Of a stretch of 64,000 bases of DNA, positions 21,601 to 33,049 are shown piece by piece. The stretch is from Fulvia fulva (taxonomy: Eukaryota > Ascomycota > Dothideomycetes > Mycosphaerellales > Mycosphaerellaceae). Both the position numbers and the translations under genes were made by a program. The notes beneath the pieces were generated by a model. The model made no database searches and was not told the DNA's origin. It saw nothing but the letters and a program-made list of their open reading frames with translations. The stretch lies in contig NC_063018.1 in NCBI RefSeq assembly GCF_020509005.1, positions 1,736,001-1,800,000 on the forward strand. The letters run 5' to 3'. Every line of letters starts with the position of its first letter. Positions within the stretch are counted from its first letter, which is position 1.

Positions 21601-24600
21601 GATATATTTGTCTCCGCTAATCTAGATTCGCCTACGATCCTTAGCCGCCCTTAGTATAAGAAGGTATGACTAATAGGCGGTAACTATAACGATAGATTAT
21701 AGGAGGGAACAATCGCTAGTAGGAAAGGTAAAAGCGTAATATTTACGGCTATTATAGGTACTAATAAGTATAAAACTCTTTAAGAAGTTCTATAGCCCTC
21801 GAAAAATACGAACGCGGGTTAACTTACGGTAGTCAACCCGCTATAAGTATTAGAAGTCCGGTTTTGAAACAAGTCCGCTTTTCGAGTCTAGTCGGGGAGA
21901 CCTTAGTAAATTATTAGGGGCGGAGTGTTCTAATAATACGGCGTATTGATATCGATAAGAAGGTATAACGAAGCTAAACCCTAAGCCTATAGACACGACT
22001 GTCTTCGACTACTTTAAGAACTACCGCGGCCCCGTATTATAATAAAGAGAAAATGTCCTCGACCTTAGCCTATATTCGAGAAGATTACTAGAACTACTCG
22101 GGAACCGCTAATACTTAAGCGCTAAGGTGACTACTAACGCTCTAGAAGAGTAGGTCATTACAAATATATACTCCGTATAGGGCGACTAGTATACGGAGAT
22201 CCTAAAATAGGGCTAGATCAATAGGTAGGCTTAGAAACGAGACGTAGAGTTATATATACCCGGTATTAGGATACCGTATATATTTACTATATATAAGCGA
22301 AAAGCTAATAAGAAAAGACCTATTAATACGAGCATTTACGAGAGGCCTTAGTCGAAAGTAGATAGTAATATAGATTAGAAGCGGAAGGCCCTTTAATAGG
22401 AATCTCTAATACTAGTAGGGCAAGGTCCGTTCGATAGGAGGTATCTTATTAAAAAGCTCTCTAGTATTAAGCGCGGCTCGAGGATTATACCTAAAAGGCT
22501 CGCTAGTATTAAGGTTAGTATCGCTCTCTCGGCTAAGGAAAGATAGATATTTAATAAAATACTCTTTAACCGAGAAGGTGTCCTAGCGTAGGATTTTAGC
22601 TATATACGGCAGATTAGACATAATATTATGCCTCCTTAGAAGATTATAACGATTACGTACGAACCGTAGTAGGCGCGGAATATTCGGTCATACCTAAGCT
22701 TACGAGCGATTATAGAATAGATAATCCGCGCTCGAATTAAGAACAGAATTCTTAAGTATAGTCAAGGTACTTATACAAATGCTTAGTTCTTAGTAGCGAA
22801 GAAGGTCGAGCTAAACAGCGAAGCTATACTATATAGGTTGATTAACTCCGCTATACTCTTAAACGAGGTGACGATAAGGGATACGAATATTCCCCTAGAT
22901 ACGGACGGGTTCTCGGAAGACTTTACTAGATATAGAGTAGCCTCTTTAGTAGACTTGTTTTCGGGGTACGACTAGATCACGCTTAACGAAAGTAGCCGAG
23001 ATTTAACGGCCTTTTTAACGCCTCTTAGGCTTATACGGTATATAACGTTACTATAGGGTACGACAAACTCAGTTTCTTAGTTCGTACGAGTAGTAACTAA
23101 GGTGTTTATAGACTATATTTCTTACCGAGCAAAACTATTTCTTAACGATATTAGCGTAAAAGGTCCTACTAAGGACTATAGTAATGCTAAGGTAGAGCCT
23201 AGCCTTTGATGATAGGTCGTAGAACATATTATATCCCTTAATCTTGTTCTTACGGACCTAGAGAGGGCCGGAGCGGTAGTCGTAGGAGAGAAGTCGTAGT
23301 GGCTTTATAAGACCCTATAGATCGTAGGCTATATTACTAGCCCGAGCGGCCGCTATCTAGATCCTAAGGTAGTAGCTAAGATCTTAAACTAGCTAATCCT
23401 AAAGTACGTAAAGAACGTTCGAGTTTATGTTAGGATCTATATTTACTTCCGGATTTAGGTCCCCTAGTTTGTAATTATCGCTCGGCTAATATATAAGCTT
23501 TTAAGGAAGGACGTCGAGTTTGTCTAGACTAAGAATAAGTAGTTCTCGAAAGAGAACCTAGTAAGATTCTTAGTAACAGTACTAGCGTTAGTAACTATCT
23601 CCTACGCCCTAGGAGCTAGTAGGATCTTCGTTTCTATTAACGCGAGTAGTATTAGGTAGGGTTGTATAATATCGTAGGAATTACTAGATAATACTTAACG
23701 AAGACACCTAGTAAGGTATAAGAGCGGTACCTAGAACGTAAACGAGGCTAAGTACGATATAGGAAAGCGGGAGTGCCTCGGAGTACTAAAGGGCCCTAAG
23801 AAGGTATAGCGCTACCTCGTAGGAGTAGACTTTATCCTCGAAGTTGATACTAAAACGCTAGTATAGTAGTTAAGTCGGCTAGTATCCGACATTCTAAACT
23901 CTATAATAGTAAGGTAGGTTACTTAGATCCGGCTATTTACCTTTAAGGTTAGGTAGATCGATAGGAAGAAGCACTCCGGACCGGATGTACTATCTCGTAA
24001 ACTACTTATAGCTAAGGAGCTTACGGAACCTAATAATAACATAAATAAGATAATTAACGATAGATTCTTCCGTTACGCCGAGCTAGTTAATACTTTCCCC
24101 GTTATTCTAGAGCGTAAAAGACTCCTCGAACCCTAGTATAGTGACAATTCCGAGCTTATAGCTTATATTCTAGTATATCGAACACGAGCGGAAGGGGTTA
24201 CCCGGGCTAAGTATCGAAACCTCGTTAAGAAGAGTCCTTAGTACTACTTAAGAGACAAGCTCTTGTTTTATTAGCGGCGAAGGGGTGTACCGATATAGCT
24301 AGTAGTAGACGATAATAATGCTTAGAAAGAGATCGTAATGTACTATTATAAAAATTATAGTCACCGTAGTATAGAGCTAGTATATAATCTTGTTACTAGC
24401 CGGTATTACTAGGAGGGCTACTTCTCCGACGTATCGAATTAGGTAAGGACTTATACTTCTTATAACTTTTGCGAAGGCAACTAGAGAGTAGGAGAAATGT
24501 ACTTATCGACTTAGTAGGTTATAGGAGAGAGGTAGTACTACGATCCCGTCTACGTATATAGAAACGGGTACTTACTTATCGCCCGAGAAGCTCTAAGTAG

Positions 24601-26016
24601 GTATATTAAGGCGAAGGTTATACAGAAGCCTCTAAATTCGTAGGCGATTACTAAGTTTCTATACGAGATAGTGTTTAGCCGGTATAGATACTACTATAAG
24701 ATTATACTTAATAACGCTAGTATTAACGAAGGGGAGGTAGAGAGGATGCTTATTAGTATAGGCATTAAGTATATCCGGATCTTACCCTACTATCCGTAGT
24801 TAAATATTACTATAGAAGTAGGATATCGACCTATTCTAGCTACTTTAGCTAAGCTTACTAAGAATACCTATAAGTCCTAGAAACGATAGATTACTACGGT
24901 GCTTTAGGCTAATAGAACTACGGTATCTAGAATTACGGGTATAACTCTAGCAGAGGTCCTATATAGCTATTGTACTAGTCTCCCGATCGAGGTAGAATAC
25001 CCGATATAGGCGAACTATAAATAGGGATCTATTAGATTAACAGAGGAGCTATTAGCTATTCGGGCGCGTTAGTTATAGGTACGGGACATAAGTCTTTAGG
25101 AGTTATAGTTACGAAGAGTAAGGCTTCGTACCCTAAGTAAGGAATACTTCGATACTAAACGTAGTATTAACTTCTAGGGGTTCTAGGTTAGAGATCTTAT
25201 AGTCAAGTTCGACAAGCCGTATAAGGATAACCTATCTAGAAAAATTAGTTACCGCTAGCTTAGGCCGTATCGTATAGCTAAGATGTACTCGTGGTTTAGT
25301 ATATACGTCCTCGAAGAGCTTAATAGTACGAGGTTAAAGGGTATATAAGCCCGAGAGAACCTAAAGCTGATCCTATAGTTAAGACCGGACCCGGAGCTTA
25401 ATCTTTCTAAAGCTAAAGACATTATAGCGCTAGAGGATAGGGTTAATGTCGCAAATATCGAAAAAGGCGATCTTCCGAACGAGAATAGACCTACTACGTC
25501 TAAATCTAACGACGAAGAGGATAACGATATATTTCTAATAGGCATTAATAGAGCTACTACACTTCCGGAACTAGAATCTAAGCCGACGAGACTATAGGTA
25601 CGGCCTTATAACCTTACTACGGAGGAGATGGCTAAAGTCACTAGGATTTCGGTCAAAGGAGGGATAGGACTCTATTATCTCTTTTTTCTTAGGCGTAAGG
25701 AGTTTACTTAGTAGTTTTAGTTTCTGACCTTAGTTTAACTAGCTTCTAGTTCTAGTACCTAGTTTCTAGCGTACTTAACTAATTTCTAGGCTATATCCTT
25801 AATTTAAGAGTAGGCTTACTACGAAGACTAGACTTTAACTTAGCCTCCTTAGCCCCTTATAGAATAAACTTACGATCTTCTTAATATCTCTAGACTAACT
25901 ACTTGACTAGACGCCGGATCCGCATTCCTTACGTATAACTTATAGGTATAGTTTCTTAGTTTATATTAGGCGTAGTAGAGGTAAAACTAGGGATAAATTC
26001 GTAATAGGGGAGGATA
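18690..26016 (+). pseudogene. RIPed gag-pol of nested Gypsy
   Basis: The plus-strand frame carries a gag-like region (about 18800-20150) ending in a degraded zinc knuckle near 20090-20140 (Cys mostly changed to Tyr), a linker and protease region (about 20500-21700), RT (about 22500-23200) and RNase H/integrase-like sequence to about 25740. In RT the DLFSGYDQITL-type motif is at about 22950-22990, followed by a LTAFLTPLRL..TTNSVSQFVRVV block and a LFLND-IxVKGP block, typical of one branch of fungal Gypsy RTs. Stops are mainly TAG/TAA. The CA/TG content is extremely low, indicating saturating RIP. Confidence 0.75.
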
Positions 26017-26341
26017 TATTAAGGAGCTAAGGGCTCCTTTAGACCCTGGAATTTGCGCGTCGAATCTCCTTAACCTTTAACGGTTAATTACGTAGTAGGG
26101 GTATATAGGGGTACTACTAAGATATATATAGTTAGGAGGCGACCTTAGTAGGAAGCTAGGACTTACGAAGAATCTCTCTATAAGGTAAAATACGGGAATC
26201 TAAAAATTTCAGATTTATTATCCTTTAGGATCTTAGTATATATTTTACGGCCCGCGGACTAGTAAATATATACACCTACGCGTAAGGTATCCTAAGGTCA
26301 CTAGGCGCGCCCTTACTTACTAGGGTAGTTAGTCGTCTATA
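26017..26341 (+). repeat. 3' LTR of nested Gypsy
   Basis: 325 bp, collinear with 13998-14309 plus 18676-18689 with scattered differences. Preceded by the purine-rich TAGGGGAGGA. Confidence 0.88.
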
Positions 26342-28538
26342 CTATATATTACGCTTACGGAGTAGACTAGGCGTTTCCCGCGCCGCCGGTATTATTAGCG
26401 TTACTACTATTACTACCGTTACGGCGGTTGTTACTTAGGTTATAGCCTAGCGTAAATAGGCGGCGGGCGATATCTCGAAGAGCGTACTAATCGGTGTCGA
26501 CACGGCGGTAACTTTCTTATTCGTATTTTAAGTACCGATTCTAATCGATATATTCCTAGGCGTAAGTAGTATCTAAAGGTTAGATATACTAAAATGCCTA
26601 AGGTCGATCAGCCTACTTAGTCTTAGCGTTCGGGTTAGTATTGTTACCGCTACTACCCGAAGCCGTATCCTTCTTATCGTCGTTACCCTTAGTAGTCTTC
26701 TTACTATTACCGGTCTTACCGTACTTAAGGTCAAACGCCTTAAACTTGTCCTCGTAGTTATATAGCGTAGACACGACTTGCTTAAGGCTCATGTTGACTA
26801 TGTCCTCGTTTATAATGCGGTTGTTATAGCGCGAGTTTAACTTACGGAGTAGGAAGTCCTTCTCGAGTTTCTTTTCCTTCGCGCCGTTATTAAGGTTAAT
26901 AATGTCGGCGTTCTTACGGAAGGATAGGTAGAAGTTACTGAACTTCTCCTTATTACCCTACTATAGACTATTAAGCTTAGTTATAGCATTAGTATAGGTA
27001 TTACGGGTATCGTAGCGCCGGGCTAGATCTTCTATTATCTTATCTCTAGAAGCGTATTAAGTAGTCGTACCCTCCGTAGACTTAGTAAGACTAGGAATCT
27101 TTAAGTCGATATAGGTCTATATACCGTTCTTTAACTAGCTCTAGACGTTCTAAAGGGAGTCCTTTACGGTACGGTACTTAGAGGCTTAGAGCTTAGCTTC
27201 GGTAGTACGCTATTACTCTTAGAACTTAATGTCGTCGCTCTTTAGATCGAACTTAGTAGGGGCCTTTAGCTCGTTAGAGGACTTGATACTAGTAGTTATA
27301 TCGGCGTCGTAAGTCGTATATACGGAGATAGGGTTACTATCTAAGTCGGTACTCGGGCGATTCTTCTTACCCTTACGACTACTGTCCTTACGGCTATTCT
27401 TACGGCCCTATTACCGTCGTCCTCGTCGTCTAATAAGTCCGATAAATCCGGGTCTAACTTCTTCTTATTAGGCTTACCTCTATTCTACCGACGCTCTAGT
27501 AACTCTTTAGACTTAGTTTACTAAGGTAGTAGGTCTTACTTTTCCTTAGACCGGCTATAGTCCTTCTCTTACTTCTTAAGCTTAGTAATACGCTTCTCGG
27601 CTACTACGAGCTTAGTCTCGGTCTCTACTAGCTTACTCTCCGCTACCTTATACTACGTACAATATACCTTCTTTATATCTTTAGCCCTTATAAGCTCGTC
27701 TAGGTCGATAACGATAGTGTTATCGCGCTTAGCGAGCTCCTCCTTTCGTCGCGTAACCTCCTCTTCTAGGGACTGTCTAGTCGCCTATTCCGTATCGATT
27801 ATATCCTCGAGTCGGTCTATCTAGTCCTTAGTATCTTACGCCTTACGGAGGTTAATACGGTTAGCTATATCGAGCGTAGTATTAAGCTTATACGTATATT
27901 AGTGATCGGACTCGATATTATAGAGGATCTTATAGATCTACTAGGGATAGTTATTGACCGTCTTCTTAGACTTGTCTTTATTTAACCCGTTTAACGAGTC
28001 GAAGGCTTCCTAGAAGTTGTCGATAGTAACCCTCCTCTTCCTCGGTACCTTAGTACCCTTTTCTTCTATCTTATCCTCGATAAACTCCGCCCTATATAGG
28101 TCAGCTAAGCTTAGCTCTATCTCGACCTCCTCTTCCTTAATTATCTTAAGTTAGTCGAATACCTTCTTATACTACTTACGGTACTAGTTATTCTTGTCGA
28201 GGAGCTTGTTTACGATATCCTCTTTACGTCCTTAAGTCTACGTCGCCGGGTTCGCGCTATCGTTATCGGGCGGATCGGGTAGTAGAGTAAAGAAGGATAA
28301 TCTATTAAGGGACGCGCGATAAACGCGTCTATTAGTATTCTCTATACTTACGCCTAGTACGCCGGTACCGGTCTGTCTCGCTATTACTACTATATTAGCT
28401 ATAACCTACTTTAAGGTACGACTTAGTAAGTACGATACCTAATCTTAGTACTTCCTCGTATACTATCGCGGTTTCTCTATAATCTCCCGAATATAGCTTC
28501 TCGTATCTCTCTATACATTAGTAATAATCTATTCGAAG
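26342..28538 (-). pseudogene. RIPed gag of outer Gypsy
   Basis: Read on the minus strand from the 5' LTR (28539-28723) towards 26342, the frame is highly charged with Glu/Lys-rich, probably coiled-coil segments (about 27900-27450) and a Lys/Asp/Asn-rich stretch near 26650-26700. No intact zinc knuckle was identified. It is separated from the pol part by the nested Gypsy. Gag identity is inferred from position and composition. Confidence 0.6.
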
Positions 28539-28723
28539 TGTTATACGTAGATATAAGTACGTAGTTAGGTAAGGTATAAGTCGAATAGATGTTCTATCTA
28601 AGAGAGGCGCGGAGGGCGCGAGAGTTATATACGGGCGGTAAGCCGCTAGTTAGATTAGGTAGCGGGCGCGGGGTCTAGGTACGTACCCGCGGATTTAAGT
28701 AAATATACGCCGGTACGGTAATA
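28539..28723 (-). repeat. 5' LTR of outer Gypsy element
   Basis: 185-bp partner of 9004-9188, ending TAATA where the other copy keeps TAACA. Confidence 0.88.
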
Positions 28724-31205
28724 CTAACTTAACGTTTAAAACGAACACTACTAGACTAGCTACTAGACTAGCTACTAGGCTAGCTACTAAATAGGCTAAC
28801 TTACCGTCTAGAATAAAAGCTAATATACTACCTATATAAACCTAGCTACTTAAGGAGCTAGTTAAGATACTTACGCTACGAACGAAGCTTTAATCTATAT
28901 TAAGACTTTAACCCGTATAGCCTTTTTCTTAGTTCGTTTATTTTAACTATTTATATCTATGTTCTTAGTAAAAGGTCGGTCTTATTAGTTACTCTTTACG
29001 CCTTATTAAGCGCTGATTTAATAGACCTACTATCTACTACTATTAGGTCTGCGTTTATAACGAGAACGGGTCCTTCCTAGCTCTATAAGTTCTTCTAGTA
29101 TATCTAATTTAGGCTCTATGTCTATAATAATAGCTACCTTCTTTTGTTTTATCTTAGAGATCTACTAGTATTTATTAAAGCCGGTTAGTCGGAGACGCTT
29201 ATTTATGTTAAGACGGTCGTAAATAGTATACTAGTAAGGTATACCCGTTATTAACGTAAAGACGCTAGAGTAAGGCTTATCTTCTTAATCTATGTTTTCT
29301 ACTTATTTCTAACGGCCCTTAATTAATAACGAGAACTAATCTACTAAGGTCGAGATAGTAAAACGATAGATTTTTATTATAAGAGGGCGATATATTATAT
29401 AGAGTAGTTAAACAAGGCCTTCCTTCTCTTTATTATAGACGTAAATATTAAATTCTTTAGCCTAAAGCTAAGACTAAGGGAGTAGCTTTTTAATAAGACC
29501 GAGAAGATTAAGCCGAGAGGTATAGATCTAGTTCTTAATACCGGAATAGTTAGACTTAATACGGGACGTAGCCTAGATACTATATTATAGCTTCTCGTTT
29601 TAAGCGAAGGTAGTAAAGTTATACCTATAGAGAATCTCTTTACGCTAAAGATAGCTATATCCCTTTAGCTATTATACTTTAATCTCTTCTAGCTTTTCGT
29701 TAAAACCGGATTCTATTAGGCGTTAGTAGAGGCTAGTAAATAACGCTTAGAACTCTTTAGTCCTTTCGGCGTTAACGAAAACTCTATCTTCGTTCTACTC
29801 CTACTTAAACTCGTCTCGATAGTATATAAGGATATCCTTCTAGAGATACTATAGATATAGCCGTATTATTATATCGGGAAGGGTAGCCTCTATTATAGCG
29901 AGATAGCTACGATCGCGATTAGTTATAAGGAGCTTAGGGCCGGGTATTTGTTCTTAACGAAAGATCTCTTAGAGGCTTTTAAACGTCTACGTAAAGGTTA
30001 GTATTTCCTCCTTCGATAGTAACGTAAGGCTAAATTAAAGCCTCTTATTCGATCTAGGAACGCCGTAGATATTAAATAACGGCTTATTATACTTATTCGT
30101 CTTATACGTAGAGTCGTGGATAAGAATATCCGGATTATAATACTAGATCTCGAGTACTTCGAAGTAAACAAAAATAAGCTAATAAAGTCTATTATCATTA
30201 CTAACGCTATAGTAATAGTAATAGCCGCTACGTTCAAGAAGCTCGAGCGTAGTATTAACTACTATATACATTATAAGGATCTTAAGCCGTAGCCTTTATT
30301 AAATATTAGAAATATCTTTTCGTTTTTAATAAGCCGTAGAGAACTTCTGATTAATTAACGAAAGCGACTCTATAACGCTAATATTGTAGGCTATATACTC
30401 TTTAATAAGAGTAATAATAGTATTATTTCGTTTAAAATATCGCTAGGTTATCTCAATTATATTAATATTATTTATAAGATAGAAGTATAGTTTACTTATT
30501 TCGTTTCTAATATACTTAACTATATAGGTACTATCGGGGTAGTAGAACTCGTATAGTAGTATAGGTAGCCTCTCTTATATAATACTATCCTACGTTACTA
30601 TTACCTATTTACGAGCTTTTAGTAGTTACGAGTTTTACCTCCTCGTCTATAACGAAAAGGCGTTCGCCTTATACTATCTTTCTTGACCTTCTTCAAATAT
30701 ATAATAATAACCTCGTACCTGTAGCGTCGTATCTATATTTATATCGCGTCTCTTAATATATCTTTCGTAGCGTAGAGTCTTCTAGAGGAGGGAGGATCTT
30801 AAGGAGCTCGTTATAGTATTCGGCGTCTCAATTACTATTAGTATCTTCGCTTAAAACGAGGTCCTAATTATTATCTATCTCTTTGTCTAAGACGGTATCG
30901 TTATTCTAGGTTCTAGGCTATTATAATCTAGTAGCTATATCTTCGTTCTCGCTAAGGAAGCTATCTACCTACTTAAGGTCGCTATTACTTAGGCTAGCGC
31001 TATATTTAGGTAAGTTTAGAGGGGATATCGCGATATAGGATATAGTTCTTATTAATACCGAAAGGCTAAGATAGATACGTTAGTAACGAGATAGTAGGGT
31101 AGAAGGATTATAGGATTAAAGAAATACGCGACGACGCGACGGTAGTGATAACGTTAGGAACAAGCGATAACATCGCGTTAATAACGAGTATAACGATATA
31201 TATAA
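28724..31205 (+). pseudogene. RIPed coding-like sequence of unknown family
   Basis: A 2.5-kb RIPed block right of the outer Gypsy. On the plus strand a frame from about 29950 to 30790 is interrupted almost only by TAG/TAA at positions that would be Gln or Trp before RIP. It is rich in Arg, Leu and Ile, with an FLLRQQRKAKLKP-type basic start and an LPPRLQRKGVRL block near 30640. It has no RT, integrase, transposase or zinc-knuckle motif I can recognise. It could be part of an uncharacterised repeat-encoded protein or a degraded host gene copy. The RIP composition ends abruptly near 31205. Confidence 0.4.
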
Positions 31206-31839
31206 GTTATGTATAGGGTCTGCCTATAGTCAAGATTGGGGTCTATCTATAGACTCTGTGAGATTCCAGGGCGTCGATGGAGATCTATTACAGGCATCTG
31301 AAAGTCCATGCAAGTCGGATCCCGTAGTTGCTCGATAGCGCGTGACGGATCTGGAGATGGTGTGGAGATCTTGTGGTCGTACCGGAGAAGTGCCTGACAG
31401 GGGGTGAAACATGACTTCTGTTCTAAGAGGAGCTGATGTTGATGACATCCAAGTTCTAATCAGACGAGTCGTCGAGGAAGAGGGACCTCGGTCATCTCAG
31501 CGCTTGATGTGTGAGAGGTGAAAGTGTGGCGTTTGTTCAACGCAACATCGACGACTGTGAGTGATTCGAGCTATGCTCGAACACGCAGGACCCACATTGA
31601 CCCTGGTCAGAACTACAGTCTCTGTTCACCTCCGATCGTTACCCACCGGTTTGGCTGGCTTTTGCAAGGTCGAGAAAGAAGCATAACCAGCATCGATAGT
31701 GCTTCCGGATGCTATGAAACTGCGCTTAGCCGGGTATTAGAGTGCTTTTACGGTGTTTCTGTCGTCCTCTTGCCTACTTCTGGGCTGTCCATTCGGATGA
31801 AGTAGAGCCAGGTATTTCTTGGCAAAGCACGGCGCCATA
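31206..31839. other. Host-type DNA without a recognised gene
   Basis: Normal CA/TG content starts here. Short ORFs on both strands (72 codons at 31448-31230 minus; 95 codons at 31518-31805 plus) show no recognisable domain. I see no RNA gene. Confidence 0.4.
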
Positions 31840-32126
31840 CAGTCCTGGGCATAGTTTTGACAACCCCTGTTCTTCCACCTTTCTTCATTAGGAAGGATGT
31901 ATCCACTGCTTGGCGTAGCTCACCACCTGGTGTGTCCTCCATTGTTGGCTATTACTGCCTCGCAGCGTTCTCGCATACTCTTACATATACGTTGTATGTC
32001 CTCAGGTGTGAGCTTGGCCCATTCTTGATAGTGAGATTGAAGGTAGCAACACCTTCTGAGATGGACATGGATAGCCGGAAGGGGTTAGCGTAAATACAGG
32101 GGCTGTAAAAACTATGCCCAGGACTG
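31840..32126 (-). mobile_element. Tc1/mariner deletion derivative, copy 1
   Basis: A 287-bp element with approximately 30-bp terminal inverted repeats (CAGTCCTGGGCATAGTTTT..ACAACCCCTGT) flanked by TA on both sides, the target duplication of Tc1/mariner elements. On the minus strand it keeps the end of a transposase: a WAKLTPEDIQR..-type segment followed by RCxAVIANNGGHT, the C-terminus typical of fungal Tc1-like DDE transposases. The catalytic core is deleted. The partner copy lies 72 bp away in the opposite orientation. Confidence 0.8.
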
Positions 32127-32198
32127 TAGTGCTTGTTCGAGACGATGTTTAAATTTTGTAGTTGTGAGGATGGTGTGTTTCGATTGTCGTGGGAATTG

Positions 32199-32485
32199 CA
32201 GTCCTGGGCATAGTTTTTACAACCCCTGTATTGACGCTAAGCCCTTCCGGCTATCCATGTCCATCTCAGAAGGTGTTGCTACCTTCAATCTCACTATCAA
32301 GAATGGGCCAAGCTCACACCTGAGGACATACAACGTATATGTAAGAGTATGCGAGAACGCTGCGAGGCAGTAATAGCCAACAATGGAGGACACACCAGGT
32401 GGTGAGCTACGCCAAGCAGTGGATACATCCTTCCTAATGAGGAAAGGTGGAAGAACAGGGGTTGTAGAAACTATGCCCAGGACTG
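32199..32485 (+). mobile_element. Tc1/mariner deletion derivative, copy 2 (inverted)
   Basis: 287 bp, near-perfect reverse complement of 31840-32126, with the same terminal inverted repeats. The transposase C-terminus is on the plus strand (about 32300-32405) and ends with TGA after HTRW. The right flank is TA and the left flank TG, so the TA duplication is kept with one change. Confidence 0.8.
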
Positions 32486-33049
32486 TACAAGGCTCTGACG
32501 AGATCAGGTAGATCTACGCGATCCAGAATATCTTCAAGCAGCTCTTGTATTCCAAAGACTCTGTTGGCTGCTGTGGGGAGACCTTGCTGCGCCATGCTGT
32601 AGCGGGAAAGACTCTGCTGCTAACGATTGTTTGGAGGCCGCTGTCCATTTTGGTAGGCGTTGGATCCTGTTTGCTAACCATGGTCTTGCAGTGCGGTTCG
32701 AGCAAGCACCGCATGGAAATGCCTTTGTCTGGACTATGAGCCGTTGACAGCATCGCGTAGAGAGTCTGTCTCCTCGAATGTCGAGCAGTTCAATTCTTAT
32801 GTATTCTCGGTCGGTGATTATCGGGAAATATGGGTTTTGCCTAGCGGCCTGTGTCAAAGACTTTGATACTCTATGTATCGCAAGTGCTACTCTCCCATAT
32901 GGACAAGCCTGGCCCGCCCCGAGCGTGGCTACGCATACCATCGCGTCTTCCTGCTCCCACTTCGCCGGCTTATGCTACCCAACCCAGCCTTCCCAGCCGT
33001 TCTGTGCATTCTATACCACCCGATCCATTACGCCGCCCAAAAGAAGCCC
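32486..33049. other. Spacer downstream of the Brl1/Brr6 gene
   Basis: Ordinary composition. A 135-codon minus-strand ORF (32941-32534) has no recognised domain and overlaps other frames of similar length, so I do not call it a gene. The 3' UTR of the nuclear-envelope gene should lie at its right end. Confidence 0.4.

Larger units (their letters stand above)
13998..26341 (+). mobile_element. Nested Ty3/Gypsy element (RIPed), plus strand
   Basis: Direct repeats at 13998-14309 plus 18676-18689 (the 5' LTR, split by LINE-B) and at 26017-26341 (3' LTR) bound a body with gag, protease, RT and integrase-like sequence on the plus strand. A purine-rich tract (26004-26013, TAGGGGAGGA) precedes the 3' LTR. 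LTRs start TATTAA(C/G)GAGC, probably a RIPed TGTTAA. Immediate flanks ACTAC (13993-13997) and ACTAT (about 26341-26345) would be a five-base duplication with one C-to-T change. The element lies inside the outer minus-strand Gypsy. Confidence 0.82.
9004..28723 (-). mobile_element. Outer Ty3/Gypsy element (RIPed), interrupted by a second Gypsy
   Basis: Two 185-bp direct repeats with TGTTA..TAACA-type ends (9004-9188; 28539-28723, the latter ending TAATA by RIP) bound an element read on the minus strand. Gag-type sequence lies at 26342-28538 and pol at about 9600-13997. A C9 run (9192-9200), i.e. a G9 polypurine tract on the coding strand, sits immediately upstream of the 3' LTR. The body is heavily RIPed. 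The plus-strand Gypsy element 13998-26341 is inserted between the gag and pol parts. Flanking five-mers (8999-9003 TATAT; 28724-28728 CTAAC) do not match, so the ends may have been rearranged. Confidence 0.85.

Noticed and set aside
30000..30237. 79-codon minus-strand ORF in RIPed DNA
   Set aside because: Chance frame in AT-biased RIPed sequence; the plus strand shows the coherent degraded frame.
32534..32941. 135-codon minus-strand ORF considered as a gene
   Set aside because: No domain, competing frames of similar length, no intron or start evidence; left as unassigned spacer.
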